Below, in pieces: positions 40,450 to 48,823 of a stretch of 53,769 bases of DNA. Below the pieces are notes generated by a model. That model did not search any database. It was not told where the DNA came from and was given only the letters and a program-made list of their open reading frames with translations. The DNA comes from an uncultured bacterium. Lineage in GTDB: Bacteria > Patescibacteriota > Minisyncoccia > Phycocordibacterales > Phycocordibacteraceae. The stretch covers positions 1 through 53,769 of the forward strand of contig CAJEYI010000003.1 of NCBI GenBank assembly GCA_903994795.1, read 5' to 3'. The position numbers were made by a program, and so were the translations under genes. How positions within the stretch are numbered: position 1 is the stretch's first letter; each line of letters starts with the position of its first letter.

Positions 40450-40499
40450 GCGAGCATTGTGTCAGGTATGGTTAGTATTGCAAGAAAGATGAAGACGAA

Positions 40500-41366
40500 T
40501 TAATTCTGCACAATTACAGGTGTGCCGATGTCTGCCCAGTAGTAGAGTTTCTTTGCATTTGCAGGTGAAAGATTTACGCAACCATGTGACCACGGTTTTC
40601 CAAATTGATCATGCCAATATGCACCATGAATGACTGCTCCGTCGCGTGTGAAATACAAATCCCACGGCACACCAGGCAAGTCATATACCTGACTACTTAC
40701 GCCTGGAAGTGGTCCTTGCATGTATCGCGCTGGTGTCTTTCTAAATATCGAAAAGGTGCCGTGAGGTGTTGGTGTGAATTCAAGTCCTGTTGAAATCGGT
40801 TCCCGCATGAAAAGTGTCTCGCCATCGTATGCAGAAAGTTGTTCCTTTGATATGTCGACAACAATTCGTTTGGTCGTTGTTGCAACCGTACCTACCGGAA
40901 CGTTCTCATCACCTGTATCAGAGAAGAGTTGCACCGCATCTGCATATACATACCAGTCACTAGTGATGCGCTCGGCATAGCGAATGTCGGCGCCGGGATT
41001 TATTTTGTACCAGTCGTGCCCATCGATAGTGACGGTGCTCGCGACTTTCAGTACTACTCCTGTGCGAAGTCGCTCGACAACGGGGAATTGCGCGCCCGGA
41101 CCTGATCGCAAGTTAACGCATGTGCCAGTATAGTCCCAAGCGCACCCATCGATGACTTCGATGTAGTGAATGTCTCCAAGGCTCGTGACTATGGGAGGAG
41201 TCGCAGTGGATGGGGTCGAGGTTGCTGCAATTGGCGTAACAATAGGGGAAAGGTTTTCGGGTGTTACCCACACAATTCCAAACACCCACATGAGGAAGAA
41301 GTAGAGAAGTACGCTACCTAGAATTGGGAGAATAAGTAGTGAGTATGAAGTAGTGGAGGATTTCAT
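40500..41366 (-). CDS. L,D-transpeptidase (YkuD) with SH3-like domain
   Basis: From the ATG at 41366 the protein is 288 aa. An N-terminal membrane helix (about 8-28) is followed by a Thr/Pro linker, a bacterial SH3 domain ([20 protein letters not shown]) and the YkuD domain with [20 protein letters not shown] containing the catalytic Cys. It makes 3-3 peptidoglycan cross-links or attaches proteins to the wall. TATTAT lies 10 nt upstream of the ATG at 41366; starts at 41378 and 41411 overlap or precede this box. It complements the carboxypeptidase at 22337. Confidence 0.92.
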   Translation of the reverse strand: MKSSTTSYSLLILPILGSVLLYFFLMWVFGIVWVTPENLSPIVTPIAATSTPSTATPPIVTSLGDIHYIEVIDGCAWDYTGTCVNLRSGPGAQFPVVERLRTGVVLKVASTVTIDGHDWYKINPGADIRYAERITSDWYVYADAVQLFSDTGDENVPVGTVATTTKRIVVDISKEQLSAYDGETLFMREPISTGLEFTPTPHGTFSIFRKTPARYMQGPLPGVSSQVYDLPGVPWDLYFTRDGAVIHGAYWHDQFGKPWSHGCVNLSPANAKKLYYWADIGTPVIVQN

Positions 41367-41442
41367 TGGTATACTCATAATACCACTACTTTTGTATTTT
41401 GCAAATTTCACATTATGCAGAACACCGCGGAATCATATTGTT

Positions 41443-41471
41443 TTGCCTTTTTTATCCCCGCATGGTACGGT
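41443..41471 (+). promoter_or_regulatory. promoter of L32 gene
   Basis: TTGCCT (41443-41448), 17 nt, TACGGT (41466-41471), ending 7 nt before the ATG at 41479. It fixes the start at MSVRMRH and excludes the longer frame from 41353. Confidence 0.65.
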
Positions 41472-41478
41472 ATTACAC

Positions 41479-41871
41479 ATGTCAGTACGAATGCGCCACA
41501 CCAGTTCTCATAGCAAAAACCGCCGTAGCCACCACGCGCTCACGGGGACTACTATCGTAACCGATGCAAAGACGGGTAACCTCCGCCTTCCACACCGTCT
41601 CGATGAAAAGACAGGAATGTATAAAGGTATCCAGATCGTTTCTAAGAAAGAAATGCACAAAGAAGAACTAAAGGACAAGAAAAAGGCTGCTCACAAGCGC
41701 GAACACATCCATGCAGAAGGTGCAAAAGAACCAGTTCACGCTGAGAAGCACATGGCTCAGGAAAAGAGCGACAAGAAGTCACAGGGACTACTCGGACGCA
41801 TGAGTACAGGTCGCGCACGATCACGAAGTGGAATGGGAGGAGGTGCAGGACCAGCAGCAAAAAGCTCATAG
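41479..41871 (+). CDS. rpmF: 50S ribosomal protein L32 with long basic extension
   Basis: The 130-aa protein begins [20 protein letters not shown], the L32 N-terminus, and continues with [20 protein letters not shown], matching the second half of L32. Typical L32 ends there at about 60 residues; here another 70 residues follow, rich in Lys, His, Glu and then Gly/Ser/Arg. L32 sits near the peptidyl-transferase exit region of the large subunit. The zinc-binding Cys of some L32 are absent. Confidence 0.85.
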   Translation: MSVRMRHTSSHSKNRRSHHALTGTTIVTDAKTGNLRLPHRLDEKTGMYKGIQIVSKKEMHKEELKDKKKAAHKREHIHAEGAKEPVHAEKHMAQEKSDKKSQGLLGRMSTGRARSRSGMGGGAGPAAKSS

Positions 41872-41905
41872 TTTTCGTTAATTCGTTTTTCATAAAAGTT
41901 ATACA

Positions 41906-41931
41906 CACACCCGCGCTCTTGCGCGGGTGTG
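41906..41931. terminator. GC-rich hairpin after L32 gene
   Basis: A perfect 11-bp stem CACACCCGCGC / GCGCGGGTGTG with loop TCTT. No T tract follows, so it may be a weak or Rho-assisted terminator. Confidence 0.6.
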
Positions 41932-41965
41932 CTGTGTCATACATACTCATATATAGCTCTTTCAT

Positions 41966-42892
41966 ATGGCCAACCGCCACCTAGCCCGATCAGTAGTACT
42001 CCAGACACTCTTTGAGTGGGATACTTCGAATGCTCCTGATACAGAGGCACCAGAGATGCTCGCACGAAATGTCGACGAGTTTGGAGGTGAAGAAACGGAC
42101 AAGGTCTTTATGGAACAACTCCTCCAGGGCGTACTCGCAAAGCGTGAAGATCTAGATTTAGTAATTGGGAAGGCTGCGCCGGACTGGCCAATTGAAAAGA
42201 TTGCGCCCGTAGACCGTAATATCCTTCGTATAGGCCTTTTTGAGCTTTTATTTGCTGACCGTACGCAGGTACCCGCAAAGGTTGCTATAAATGAGGCAAT
42301 TGAATTAGCAAAGATTTTTGGTGGAGACTCGTCAGGGCGTTTTGTAAACGGTGTGCTTGGTGCTGTCTATAAAGAAATGGGTGAACCAGGAAAGGACGAG
42401 ACCGGAAAGAAGAGCAAGGCTGTTCGTCGTGAGGATCTTCCTGTCGAAGAGCTTGGAGGAGCAATTGTGTATGCTATGCAGGACGGTCAGTACTTCCTTG
42501 CGCTTGTGCACGATGTGTTTGGACACTGGACTCTTTCGAAAGGAAAGATTGGTGACGCTCCTGAGATTGCAAACGAAACTCTTGAAGAAGGTACTATTCG
42601 AGAGATAAAAGAGGAAATGGGTATTGATATTGAAATCGAAGGGAAAGTTGGTGAGAATGAATATGTTGCATCACATCCAGAGAAAGGAAAATTCCGAAAG
42701 CACGTCACCTACTTCCTTGCGAAGTCAGACTATGTGCCACTCAAACTCCAGGAAGGAAAGGGAGGTCTCGATGATGTGCGATGGTTCCGACTCACTGATA
42801 TTCTCGATCTTAATTTCTATGACGACATGCTTCCAATTGTCACCTCAGCTGTGCAGCGCCTTCTCGATAAAACACCCGTAAAGACGCGTTAA
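41966..42892 (+). CDS. nusB: NusB-Nudix fusion protein
   Basis: The 308-aa protein has two parts. Residues 1-135 are NusB (MANRHLARSVVLQTLFEWD, PVDRNILRIGLFELLF, INEAIELAKIFGGDSSGRFVNGVLG), which binds boxA RNA with S10 in rRNA antitermination. After a Lys-rich linker, residues about 150-300 form a Nudix domain whose box ends in EEGTIREIKEEMGI, with a two-residue insertion in the G-x5-E part. Nudix enzymes cleave nucleoside diphosphates linked to another moiety. The reading frame is continuous and the fusion looks genuine. rnc follows, as nusB/rnc clusters with RNA processing genes. Confidence 0.9.
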   Translation: MANRHLARSVVLQTLFEWDTSNAPDTEAPEMLARNVDEFGGEETDKVFMEQLLQGVLAKREDLDLVIGKAAPDWPIEKIAPVDRNILRIGLFELLFADRTQVPAKVAINEAIELAKIFGGDSSGRFVNGVLGAVYKEMGEPGKDETGKKSKAVRREDLPVEELGGAIVYAMQDGQYFLALVHDVFGHWTLSKGKIGDAPEIANETLEEGTIREIKEEMGIDIEIEGKVGENEYVASHPEKGKFRKHVTYFLAKSDYVPLKLQEGKGGLDDVRWFRLTDILDLNFYDDMLPIVTSAVQRLLDKTPVKTR

Positions 42893-42907
42893 GAGTTACG
42901 TCAGCGT

Positions 42908-43006
42908 GCCTCGAGTAACGCAGTCCCGAAGGCGGAGCATTGTGATTGGAGTTGCGCGACAATCTTAAAATGCGACTGTGCTGAGCCGCGGGACGAGTAA
43001 CGCCGA
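42908..43006. repeat. structured hairpin family 2, copy b (nusB-rnc gap)
   Basis: The inner hairpin (42937-42973) pairs GCATT..GATTG with CAATC..ATGC around the loop GAGTTGCGCGA, with CTTAAAAT on the 3' side; these match the loop and bulge of copy a while the stem bases differ. Outer helices pair GTCCCG with CGGGAC and CTCG with CGAG, and the direct repeat CGAGTAACGC flanks the structure on both sides. It lies between two co-directional genes. Confidence 0.6.
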
Positions 43007-43064
43007 GGACATGCTCCCAACTCGCCCCTCGCTTTTTTACCCATTTTTGGTATAAGATATCCAC

Positions 43065-43754
43065 ATGCCCGATTTCGCCCCCTATGCTGCAAAGCTTGGT
43101 GTGAGCTTCAAAAACCTCAATCTCCTCGTTGAGGCTCTTACCCATCGCTCCTATTTAAATGAAAACCGTGGCCTCATATCTACACATAACGAGCGTCTAG
43201 AGTTCCTTGGAGATGCTGTTCTTGAGCTAGCCGTTACACACTTCCTCTTCCTTAAGTTTCCTCAGAAAGACGAAGGAGAACTAACTGCGTACCGGGCTTC
43301 GCTAGTGAACACTGTATCGATTGCTGGAGTTGCTGAGACACTTGGACTAAACGATATGCTTCTTCTTTCGAAAGGTGAAAGCAAAGACACGGGGCGTGCT
43401 CGACAGATTATTCTTGCGAATGCGTTCGAAGCACTACTCGGTGCAATTTATCTTGATCAGGGCTATGACGTTGTGGAGGCATTTCTTGCAAAGCATCTTT
43501 ATGAAAAGATTGATGGCGTAATCGAAACGCGTTCATGGCAGGATGCAAAGAGTCATTTCCAGGAAGTTGCGCAGGATAAGCGTGGAACAACTCCAAGCTA
43601 CAAAACTCTTCAGGAAGTCGGACCAGATCACAACAAGCAGTTCACTGTCGGAGTCTTTTTAAAGAATGACGAAATCGCTCGTGGAAAAGGACAGTCAAAG
43701 CAGGAAGCAGAACAGTCAGCAGCACAGGCAGCACTCGAGAAGACGGGGTGGTAG
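43065..43754 (+). CDS. rnc: ribonuclease III
   Basis: The 229-aa protein has the RNase III domain (LVEALTHRSYLNEN, the signature NERLEFLGDAVLELAVT, ANAFEALLGAIYLDQG) and a C-terminal dsRNA-binding domain (AKSHFQEVAQDKRGTTPSYK, ARGKGQSKQEAEQSAAQAAL). It cleaves double-stranded RNA in rRNA and mRNA processing; the structured RNA families of this genome would be natural substrates. TATAAG (43051-43056) ends 8 nt before the ATG. Confidence 0.96.
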   Translation: MPDFAPYAAKLGVSFKNLNLLVEALTHRSYLNENRGLISTHNERLEFLGDAVLELAVTHFLFLKFPQKDEGELTAYRASLVNTVSIAGVAETLGLNDMLLLSKGESKDTGRARQIILANAFEALLGAIYLDQGYDVVEAFLAKHLYEKIDGVIETRSWQDAKSHFQEVAQDKRGTTPSYKTLQEVGPDHNKQFTVGVFLKNDEIARGKGQSKQEAEQSAAQAALEKTGW

Positions 43755-43784
43755 TAAAAAAAGCAGGGCACAGAAGTGGTAATT

Positions 43785-43811
43785 GTCGAAAACTCAGAAA
43801 AACTTTAGAAC
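43785..43811 (+). promoter_or_regulatory. dispersed 27-bp upstream motif, copy B
   Basis: GTCGAAAACTCAGAAAAACT then TTAGAAC, 31 nt after the rnc stop and 70 nt before the HicB-like ATG. The spacing to the gene is longer than in the other three copies. Confidence 0.55.
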
Positions 43812-43844
43812 GACTTTAGTTTTTCTTCAGCATCAAAATGCCAG

Positions 43845-43873
43845 ACTAGTTACGTGAGAGTTACTAGTTAACG
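43845..43873 (+). promoter_or_regulatory. putative operator, repeated ACTAGTTA
   Basis: ACTAGTTACG (43845-43854) and ACTAGTTAACG (43863-43873) are direct repeats 18 bp apart, each containing the palindrome ACTAGT, 8 nt upstream of the HicB-like gene. This geometry suits an autorepressor binding on one DNA face. Confidence 0.5.
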
Positions 43874-43881
43874 CATTTTAT

Positions 43882-44145
43882 ATGTTGGAATATCGCCTAC
43901 AAGAAAAGAAAAAAAGAATTATTCAGGTGCAAGTGTTTGAGGATGAAGCGTACTTCGTAGCGACGTGTACAGATCTCGCAGTCTTCGTGCAAGGGAAGAC
44001 TCTAAATGAACTTGCTTATAACATTCGCGAAGCAGTATCGCTTGCGGTCGAGACCGAGAACTTGCCGGAAATGGGGTACGTGGAAAACCCTTTAATTCTT
44101 GCAAATATTGAACTCGGCTTTGTGAATCCTCGGAGTGGTCCGTGA
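43882..44145 (+). CDS. HicB-like protein without HicA partner
   Basis: The 87-aa protein has the HicB/UPF0150 partial RNase H fold: IIQVQVFEDEAYFVATCTDL, then the conserved VQGKTLNELAYNIREAVSLA helix. HicB antitoxins normally sit beside a HicA toxin and often have a C-terminal DNA-binding domain; neither is present. It could be a solitary regulator or a protein of related fold. It lies between rnc and smc behind repeated operator-like sites and motif copy B. Confidence 0.7.
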   Translation: MLEYRLQEKKKRIIQVQVFEDEAYFVATCTDLAVFVQGKTLNELAYNIREAVSLAVETENLPEMGYVENPLILANIELGFVNPRSGP

Positions 44146-44205
44146 TACACAGTCATACATAAACTTGAAGAGTGTTTGCCTCAGAGTTTGGTACAATGAG
44201 GACAA

Positions 44206-46473
44206 ATGCTGAAGCGCTTAGAGATAGCGGGATTTAAATCATTTGCACGGAAAACCGTGCTGGACTTCTCGTCGGCAGCCACGGCCATTGTTGGTCCAAA
44301 TGGATCAGGAAAATCAAATGTTGCGGAAGCCTTTCGTTTTGCACTCGGAGAGCAGTCAATGAAGTCCATGCGTGGGAAGAGAAGCGAAGATCTTATCTTT
44401 GCAGGCTCAAATATGGCTCCTCGCGCGAATCGTGCTGCGGTAGCGATAGTCTTTGATAATACGCCACATACACGTCCACACGGAGGAAATGGTGCCTCGC
44501 AGGGTCCGGTACGGATTTTCCCAAAGCTCGATTTTGATGAGGTCGCTATTGAGCGTGCAGTGTTCCGAGACGGAACAAGTGAGTATTCAATAAATGGCTC
44601 CAAAGCACGCCTCCGAGATATCCAAGAACTTCTCGCAAGTGCAAACATTGGTGAGACCGGTCATCACATAATTTCTCAAGGTGAGGCCGACCGAATACTT
44701 CTAGCGCATCCGCGTGAGCGCCGTGCAATGCTTGAAGATGCACTTGGACTGAAAGTCTTTGAGTTCAAGAAGCAGGAAGCAGAACGCAAGCTTGAAAAGA
44801 CTGAGGAGAATGTAAAGCAAGTGGAGGCACTTCGCCGGGAAATTGCTCCGCATATAAAATTCTTGAGTAAGCAGGTCGAGAGGCTTGAGCGAGCAGATAG
44901 TCTTCGACAAGAGCTTCAGAATGCATACCTTCAGTATTTTGCCATTGAGGAGTTATATCTTGAAGTTGAAAAGAAAAAGGCACATGAAGATAAGGCGCGA
45001 GCCGCGGAGCGGCTCGCGGCAGCAGAAGCAGAGCTCACAATCTTTGAAGAGCGAACCACTCACGACACAGAGGGTATAAAACGCACTGAAGCAGTACGCA
45101 CAGCAGAACGAGAGCTCGATAAGGCCACAAACGAGCGAGCTCAACTCTCTCGAGAAATCGGACGCATGGAAGGTTCGCTCGAGTCTGCAAAACGACGTAG
45201 CCTACAAGTCGCACGAGAAAAAGACATTCAGGTTAAAATCTCACGTGACGACTTCGAGTCATTGCGAAAAGAACTTGATTCACAGTGCAGTATTTCAGAC
45301 ACAGCTGCTCCTGAGTCAATCCGTGCAGCGCTACTATCTGTCCGTCATACTATTGCAGTTTTCTTTGAGCGATTTGCATCAACGACTGAAACATTCCTCG
45401 CAGAGGAGGAGACAGCTGTGTATGGGTACGAGGATCAGATGAGGGATCTCACCACCAAAGACACAGAACTCGCACGTCATATTGATGAAGCCCGAAATGC
45501 GCTCGCACGTGCACGTGAGGCAGTATTTGCCTATGAAGAAACTGGACGCGAAGAACGTCACAAGGTATTCGCTGCTGCAGAAGCTAAGGCGCAGGAGGAA
45601 GGTGTGATTGCGAGACTCGAAGCAAGACTCCAAACACTCACGATGGAGCACGAGGCGTATGTGGTTGAAAGAAATGAAGCGCTAGCGCTTGTGGGTATTC
45701 CTGCACTTGCATACGAGAAGCTCACAGAACTTCCACAAGAAGATCGTCGCGTACAGGAAGATCGTAGACGTGCAATAGATAGACTTAAGATCCGTGTCGA
45801 GGAAGCTGGTGGCGCGGGTGAGGATGTGCGCACAGAACACAAAGACGCTGTTGAGCGCGAGGCGTATCTCGCGCGAGAACTCGAAGACCTTTCAAAATCA
45901 GCACTCGGTCTCCATGAGCTTATTTCTGAACTTAGTGAGGAGCTCACGAAAAGTTTCAATGAAGGTCTACATAAAGTTAATGCATCATTTGGAGAATTCT
46001 TCGCGCTTATGTTTGGTGGTGGAACTGCAAAGCTTATTCTTGAAGATGTTTCAGTTGCGAATGACGATGAAGAGGATGAATTTGATGAAGGCATGCCTCG
46101 TCCTGTCATGAAAGGCAAGCCAGGCATTGATATCTCCGTGGGGCTTCCAAAGAAGCGCGTGCAGTCGCTTATGCAGCTTTCAGGTGGCGAGCGTGCGCTT
46201 ACATCCATTGCGCTCATATTCGCAATGAGTCAGGTGAATCCACCGCCATTCCTTATACTGGACGAAACAGACGCTGCGCTCGACGAGGCAAACAGCCGCC
46301 GCTATGGCGACATGATTGAGAATCTCGCAAGGCGTTCTCAGCTCATCGTGATCTCGCACAATCGCGAGACGATGAGCCGTGCCGGAATTCTGTATGGAGT
46401 CACCATGGGCGCAGATGGTATTTCAAAACTACTCTCAGTGAAATTTGAAGATGCAGTCACGGTAGCGAAGTAG
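44206..46473 (+). CDS. smc: SMC-family ATPase with short arms
   Basis: The 755-aa protein has the SMC head: Walker A GPNGSGKSN at 30-38, ISQGEADRI at 156-164, the signature LSGGE at 658-662 and Walker B FLILDETDAALDEAN from 682. Coiled coils span about 185-355 and 400-600. The middle (355-400) is only a short helical segment, far smaller than the usual hinge of about 150 residues with its Gly motifs. Typical SMC proteins have about 1150-1200 aa. It should act in chromosome compaction, but dimerisation must differ. TACAAT (44192-44197) ends 8 nt before the ATG. Confidence 0.85.
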   Translation: MLKRLEIAGFKSFARKTVLDFSSAATAIVGPNGSGKSNVAEAFRFALGEQSMKSMRGKRSEDLIFAGSNMAPRANRAAVAIVFDNTPHTRPHGGNGASQGPVRIFPKLDFDEVAIERAVFRDGTSEYSINGSKARLRDIQELLASANIGETGHHIISQGEADRILLAHPRERRAMLEDALGLKVFEFKKQEAERKLEKTEENVKQVEALRREIAPHIKFLSKQVERLERADSLRQELQNAYLQYFAIEELYLEVEKKKAHEDKARAAERLAAAEAELTIFEERTTHDTEGIKRTEAVRTAERELDKATNERAQLSREIGRMEGSLESAKRRSLQVAREKDIQVKISRDDFESLRKELDSQCSISDTAAPESIRAALLSVRHTIAVFFERFASTTETFLAEEETAVYGYEDQMRDLTTKDTELARHIDEARNALARAREAVFAYEETGREERHKVFAAAEAKAQEEGVIARLEARLQTLTMEHEAYVVERNEALALVGIPALAYEKLTELPQEDRRVQEDRRRAIDRLKIRVEEAGGAGEDVRTEHKDAVEREAYLARELEDLSKSALGLHELISELSEELTKSFNEGLHKVNASFGEFFALMFGGGTAKLILEDVSVANDDEEDEFDEGMPRPVMKGKPGIDISVGLPKKRVQSLMQLSGGERALTSIALIFAMSQVNPPPFLILDETDAALDEANSRRYGDMIENLARRSQLIVISHNRETMSRAGILYGVTMGADGISKLLSVKFEDAVTVAK

Positions 46474-46547
46474 TGAAACTTTTATACGGTAGCTTTTGTT
46501 TAATACTTGGGGTATAACTGTTCAACACCAGAAAGGAGGGGCTGCCC

Positions 46548-46742
46548 ATGCAAGTGTCCATGTTTACGTGCAAAGTATGCGCGAAGAAAGTAAGCCCCTT
46601 CTTCAAGGGTCCGCATTTTTCATTTCCTATGATGTGCCATCTGTCACGGGAACATGAAGAAATTAAATTTGACGGAGAAGATTATAGGCTTCATTTTGAA
46701 GAAGAAATGACTGAAACTAGCTTCTTCTGCAGCCCTGACTAG
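46548..46742 (+). CDS. small zinc-finger-like protein, unknown
   Basis: The 64-aa protein contains CKVCAKKV followed after about 18 residues by CHLSREHEE, a C-x2-C...C/H-x5-H pattern suggesting one metal site, and an acidic second half. A strong Shine-Dalgarno (AAAGGAGGGG, 6-9 nt before the ATG) stands out in a window where most genes seem leaderless. It may be a small transcription or phage-type regulator. An imperfect hairpin (about 46765-46795, CACGC..GTGAC-like arms) follows as a possible terminator. Family not recognised. Confidence 0.55.
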   Translation: MQVSMFTCKVCAKKVSPFFKGPHFSFPMMCHLSREHEEIKFDGEDYRLHFEEEMTETSFFCSPD

Positions 46743-46876
46743 GGCTCAATAGGTCTTTTGTATGCACGCGCTGACAATCCGGTCATGTGCGTGTCGCTGT
46801 TTTATACACACTCGCATATGAAATAAAACGTAGTATCCTTACGTATCTATAGCATTACAATAATCTTTAACCCCTC

Positions 46877-48109
46877 ATGGCCGCCTTTGACTACTTTAAA
46901 ATGAATGTGCACCGCGCTGCAGCACTCCTCGGATACTCGCAGGAGACTGTCGACAGACTTCTCACTCCAGACCGGGTATTGAAGGCTCCGCTTTCTATCA
47001 CTATGGATGATGGATCTACTCAGACATTTCAGGCATACCGTGTGCAGTTCTCAAATGCTCGTGGTCCGTATAAAGGTGGTATACGATTCCATCCAGACGC
47101 TGATGAAGACGAAGTATCTGCACTTGCAGCGATGATGGCCATAAAGTGTGCAGTGGTGGACATACCGTTTGGTGGTGCAAAGGGTGGTGTTGCTGTTGAT
47201 CCAAAGAAGCTTTCACTGAATGAACTTGATGCAATTGCGCGGGCATACGTGCAGGCGTTTGTAGAACACTTGGGGCCGGAGCTTGATGTACCTGCTCCAG
47301 ACGTGTACACAAATTCGCACATCATGGGAGTGATGCTTGAAGAATACGAACGCATCACGGGAACAAAGGCACCAGCCATGATCACCGGAAAGTCGCTCGA
47401 CATGGGTGGCATAGTTGGACGTGACACTGCGACATCTGATGGCGCGATTGCTGTACTCGATGCTCTTCTTGCAGATCAGCACCGAGACATTACAAATCTC
47501 ACCGTCAGCATACAAGGCACAGGAAATGCAGGAGCGAGAGCGGCTACACTGCTCTCGGACTTAGGAGCGAAGGTTGTTGCAATGTCAGACAGTAAAGGCG
47601 CACTTCGAAATCCCGAAGGTATTGATGTGCAAAAGGTTCTCGAAAAGAAAGACGCGGGGAAGTCATTGAACGATACAGAGTTTGCAGACGAACCATTTTC
47701 TCATGCGCAGTATGATGCAGAAGAGATTATTGGTATGTCAGCAGACATTTTAATTCCTGCAGCGCTCGAGGAACAGATTCGGCTTGATAACGTCGAAAGC
47801 GTAAAGGCAAGTATCGTGCTTGAAATTGCAAATGGTCCGATCACTCCGGAGGCTGATGAATCACTCGCAGAACGACGTGTGGTGATTGTGCCAGATGTGC
47901 TAGCAAATGCCGGCGGCGTAACCGTCTCGTATTTCGAATGGTTGCAGAATCGCTCAGGAGAAACATGGACGAAAGAACGAGTCGCAGAACGACTCGAAGA
48001 AACCATGCATGACGCATATCGCGACGTCGCTGACTTCGCACTTGACCGAAACTGCACACTTAGGGAAGCTGCGTACGCACTCGCACTTGGTCGCATTAAC
48101 GACGCATAA
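46877..48109 (+). CDS. gdhA: Glu/Leu/Phe/Val dehydrogenase (glutamate dehydrogenase)
   Basis: The 410-aa protein follows GDH: YKGGIRFHP near 74-82, KCAVVDIPFGGAKGGV with the catalytic Lys, DVPAPDVYTN, the Rossmann motif IQGTGNAGARAA and a C-terminal YFEWLQNRSGETWTKE. It interconverts glutamate and 2-oxoglutarate with NAD(P). Length and motifs fit hexameric GDH-1/2 of bacteria and archaea; leucine dehydrogenases are shorter. In a reduced organism it may feed amino-acid catabolism. It is convergent with the C39-like gene (gap 2 nt). Confidence 0.92.
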   Translation: MAAFDYFKMNVHRAAALLGYSQETVDRLLTPDRVLKAPLSITMDDGSTQTFQAYRVQFSNARGPYKGGIRFHPDADEDEVSALAAMMAIKCAVVDIPFGGAKGGVAVDPKKLSLNELDAIARAYVQAFVEHLGPELDVPAPDVYTNSHIMGVMLEEYERITGTKAPAMITGKSLDMGGIVGRDTATSDGAIAVLDALLADQHRDITNLTVSIQGTGNAGARAATLLSDLGAKVVAMSDSKGALRNPEGIDVQKVLEKKDAGKSLNDTEFADEPFSHAQYDAEEIIGMSADILIPAALEEQIRLDNVESVKASIVLEIANGPITPEADESLAERRVVIVPDVLANAGGVTVSYFEWLQNRSGETWTKERVAERLEETMHDAYRDVADFALDRNCTLREAAYALALGRINDA

Positions 48110-48111
48110 AC

Positions 48112-48816
48112 TTACGCTTCAGGGGAGATAACAATACCTCGTCCGGCATAAAAACTCTTAAATTCCCCAATAGGGAGAGTGTGATTAATTTGTGTATCCA
48201 TACTCACAAACCCTGAAGGATTATTTATTGTTATTGTATGGTCACGCAAATTATATCCAGTGACCAAGACGAGATGTCCACCTTTTTGCTCGATAGGTGC
48301 TGTATTGTGGCCTCGTATATTTGGGTTAACTGAGACAATAACAAGTTTGCCTTTAGATAATGCATACTCAATACCCTTGATACTTAGCTTGCTGTACACG
48401 GCAGCTTTCAAATTATGCTTTTGGATCCATGTAGCAAATTCTTGATACTTCATTCCAGACAGCCCATCCTTCTCTACTGCATACACTCCTGACTTCAATG
48501 CGTCTTCTGCAAGTTCAGCAGGTGGAATTCTTTTGTGAGTAAAATACTCTAGAGCCATTGCTGCTGATGCCATGCCACACATGGTGAAAGCCCACTCCGC
48601 GTATCGTTCTGGGGACTGTGCACCAGTCTCTTTCCAGTGAGGGTCATTTATCGGTGCTAGCTCCTTCTTCAGACTCAGCTCAGCATGTTCTGGTTTTGCA
48701 AATTGGCACACATACGGAACGTTGTAGTTAGTCTTTGGTTGAATCTCTACAGAGCGAACTTTTCGTTCGTATAAAATATTTTTCGCTTCTTGTGAAATCT
48801 TATCTACTACTTTCAT
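48112..48816 (-). CDS. C39-like papain-fold peptidase, second copy
   Basis: The 234-aa protein carries TMCGMASAAMALEYF with the catalytic Cys, KGGHLVLVTGYN with the His and TITINNPSG with the Asn/Asp, the peptidase_C39_2 pattern also seen at 39868. Overall similarity to that protein is limited to the motifs. No signal peptide is evident, so it may act in the cytosol or leave by another route. It lies directly downstream of rnr on the same strand (7-nt gap). Confidence 0.78.
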   Translation of the reverse strand: MKVVDKISQEAKNILYERKVRSVEIQPKTNYNVPYVCQFAKPEHAELSLKKELAPINDPHWKETGAQSPERYAEWAFTMCGMASAAMALEYFTHKRIPPAELAEDALKSGVYAVEKDGLSGMKYQEFATWIQKHNLKAAVYSKLSIKGIEYALSKGKLVIVSVNPNIRGHNTAPIEQKGGHLVLVTGYNLRDHTITINNPSGFVSMDTQINHTLPIGEFKSFYAGRGIVISPEA

Positions 48817-48823
48817 TCAGCTA

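Noticed and set aside
45558..46217. 219-aa minus-strand frame inside smc
   Set aside because: Ser/Arg-rich shadow of the smc coding frame, without promoter or recognisable domain.
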